A stretch of 32,313 nt of DNA, taken from Oscillospiraceae bacterium. GTDB taxonomy: Bacteria; Bacillota; Clostridia; Oscillospirales; Oscillospiraceae. Made by a program: the position numbers and the translations under genes. The first letter of the stretch is position 1. Each line of letters begins with the position of its first letter. Positions 31,364-32,313 of this stretch are shown here, one piece after another. The notes under the pieces were generated by a model that was not told where the DNA came from, searched no databases, and saw only the letters and a list, made by a program, of their open reading frames with translations. The stretch spans positions 1 through 32,313 of the forward strand of contig JAISXU010000084.1 of NCBI GenBank assembly GCA_031270395.1, read 5' to 3'.

Positions 31364-32313
31364 TCTCCTCCTGCGGCTTATTAGCAGCAGCGTCGCCGCA
31401 AATGTCATTACCGCCGCGCCGACCGCCGTGTAGAGTCCCGTGCCCGCGCCCCCCGTCTCGGGGAAGCGTATGCCCGGATCGTTGGGCACGTCGAGCGTTT
31501 CGAGGTTCAAGACGACCTCCGCGTCGTCCGGTATCGCATCCGGGTTCTCGTCCTCCTCGCCGTCGTAACTGATGTGGAGTAGCAGGGGTTCCTCAAGCCC
31601 TATATAGCCCGGCGGTGCCTCGATTTCGACCAAGAGGTAGTTGTCGCCCTGCTTGATCCAACCCTCATCCTGGAACGAGACCCTGCCATCCGCGCCGGTC
31701 GGGCCGGGGGATATGAGGTAATAATAGGTCTTAGCCCCGGAACCCTCACCCACGGTGATCGTCTGGGTGACGCCGTCCGGCAGGGATGCGGATGCGTCTG
31801 CCCAAACATCGTCACAATCCGTATATTCGCCCTCTATGTACAGCGCGAACCGCGCGTCCGCCAACGCAGAATCATCCGTGCTGTCCGTCTTCCGCACGTA
31901 AAACGAGGCCTTCTCGCCTGCGCCCGACGCGCTCGAATCCATAACCGTGAATTTCTGCGTCACTTCGGTTATGCTGTCGGCGTATCCCGCGATCCAAACC
32001 GCGTTGCTGATATCGACTTTATCGCCCACATCGCCGTCGACGACCGCCGTATAAGCAATCCGTATCGCCGTACTGTCGGGCAGGCCCGCGAATGTAACCG
32101 CGTTTTGCGCCGGGTCGTATGTCAGGGACGTATATATCACATCCGTGCCGTCGTCGACATAGGTCACCTTGATCTCCGAAATACTTTCAAATTGAAGCGT
32201 CGGACTCATCGTGTCTACGACGGTGATTGTGTCGTCTCCGGGCTGGTTTAAGTTCGCGTCGTCGCCCGGAGATAAGTCGTCTCCTCCGGGATTGACGACA
32301 ATCTCCACGTTTA
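31346..32313 (-). CDS. Pilus adhesin / large wall-anchored protein, C-terminal part (FPETG)
   Basis: The reading frame is open to the right edge, so only the last roughly 322 residues are seen; a GTG at 32308 is not a credible start because no signal peptide follows. The fragment has an isopeptide-type pilin domain (KVTYVDDG, AVVDGDVGDKVDISNAVW), then a SpaA-like domain with SFYVRKTDSTDDSALADARFALY and the E-box YLLVEIEAPPGYI, and the sorting signal FPETG, membrane helix and RRRR tail. The Glu box and lysine suggest an internal isopeptide bond. As the first gene of the locus before the backbone pilin it is likely the tip adhesin. Confidence 0.85.
   Translation of the reverse strand, partial: NVEIVVNPGGDDLSPGDDANLNQPGDDTITVVDTMSPTLQFESISEIKVTYVDDGTDVIYTSLTYDPAQNAVTFAGLPDSTAIRIAYTAVVDGDVGDKVDISNAVWIAGYADSITEVTQKFTVMDSSASGAGEKASFYVRKTDSTDDSALADARFALYIEGEYTDCDDVWADASASLPDGVTQTITVGEGSGAKTYYYLISPGPTGADGRVSFQDEGWIKQGDNYLLVEIEAPPGYIGLEEPLLLHISYDGEEDENPDAIPDDAEVVLNLETLDVPNDPGIRFPETGGAGTGLYTAVGAAVMTFAATLLLISRRRRIMNNE

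Overview
The window looks like a piece of the chromosome of a GC-rich, Gram-positive anaerobe of the Bacillota, most likely class Clostridia. The evidence is cell-wall LPXTG-type proteins with two sortases, an LTA-synthase-like sulfatase, a homodimer-type glycyl-tRNA synthetase, and a single-chain pyruvate:ferredoxin oxidoreductase. No 16S rRNA or other placing marker is present, so a genus cannot be given. Coding density is high, and most genes lie on the minus strand.

Layout. Positions 1-213 hold a tandem, strongly hairpin-forming repeat with a third copy at 19078-19217. A lone plus-strand SDR dehydrogenase follows (264-1025). Read leftwards from about 7.4 kb is a candidate long operon: a uroporphyrinogen-decarboxylase-family (corrinoid methyltransferase-like) protein, a coiled-coil protein, signal peptidase I, a 78-residue unknown, and four tandem MoaF-like paralogues. 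Upstream of it are a two-subunit ABC exporter (7485-11155) with a promoter that appears to give a leaderless message, and an operon encoding a GldA/HcxA-like dehydrogenase, a HisC-family aminotransferase, and the binding lipoprotein and permease of a nitrate/sulfonate/taurine-type importer (11230-15535) whose ATPase is missing from the window. From 15.8 to 19.2 kb is an accessory stretch: an AAA-DUF4143 ATPase, tRNA-Arg(CCU), a DUF3786 protein and an AbiEii-type nucleotidyltransferase with its small partner, ending at the third repeat copy. From 26.4 down to 19.3 kb, glyQS, the LTA-synthase-like gene and nifJ form one operon behind a near-perfect sigma-A promoter. From 32.3 down to 26.75 kb is a sortase-assembled pilus locus: the end of a large FPETG adhesin, an FPESG backbone pilin, a class C sortase, an LPQTG proline/serine-rich surface protein and a second sortase.

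How the parts work together. The pilus locus is coherent: class C sortase would polymerise the FPxxG pilins, and signal peptidase I elsewhere in the window could remove their leader peptides. PFOR points to ferredoxin-based fermentation. The aminotransferase, dehydrogenase and importer could form a scavenging module for an amino or keto acid, amine or sulfonate, but the substrate cannot be read from sequence.

The most unusual signals are the dispersed triple-hairpin repeat, whose copies differ only outside the predicted stems; the four-fold MoaF-like array beside a methyltransferase-like gene; and 7-bp tandem repeats at or near the gene ends throughout the pilus locus. All family assignments come from reading motifs by eye; no database search was run.
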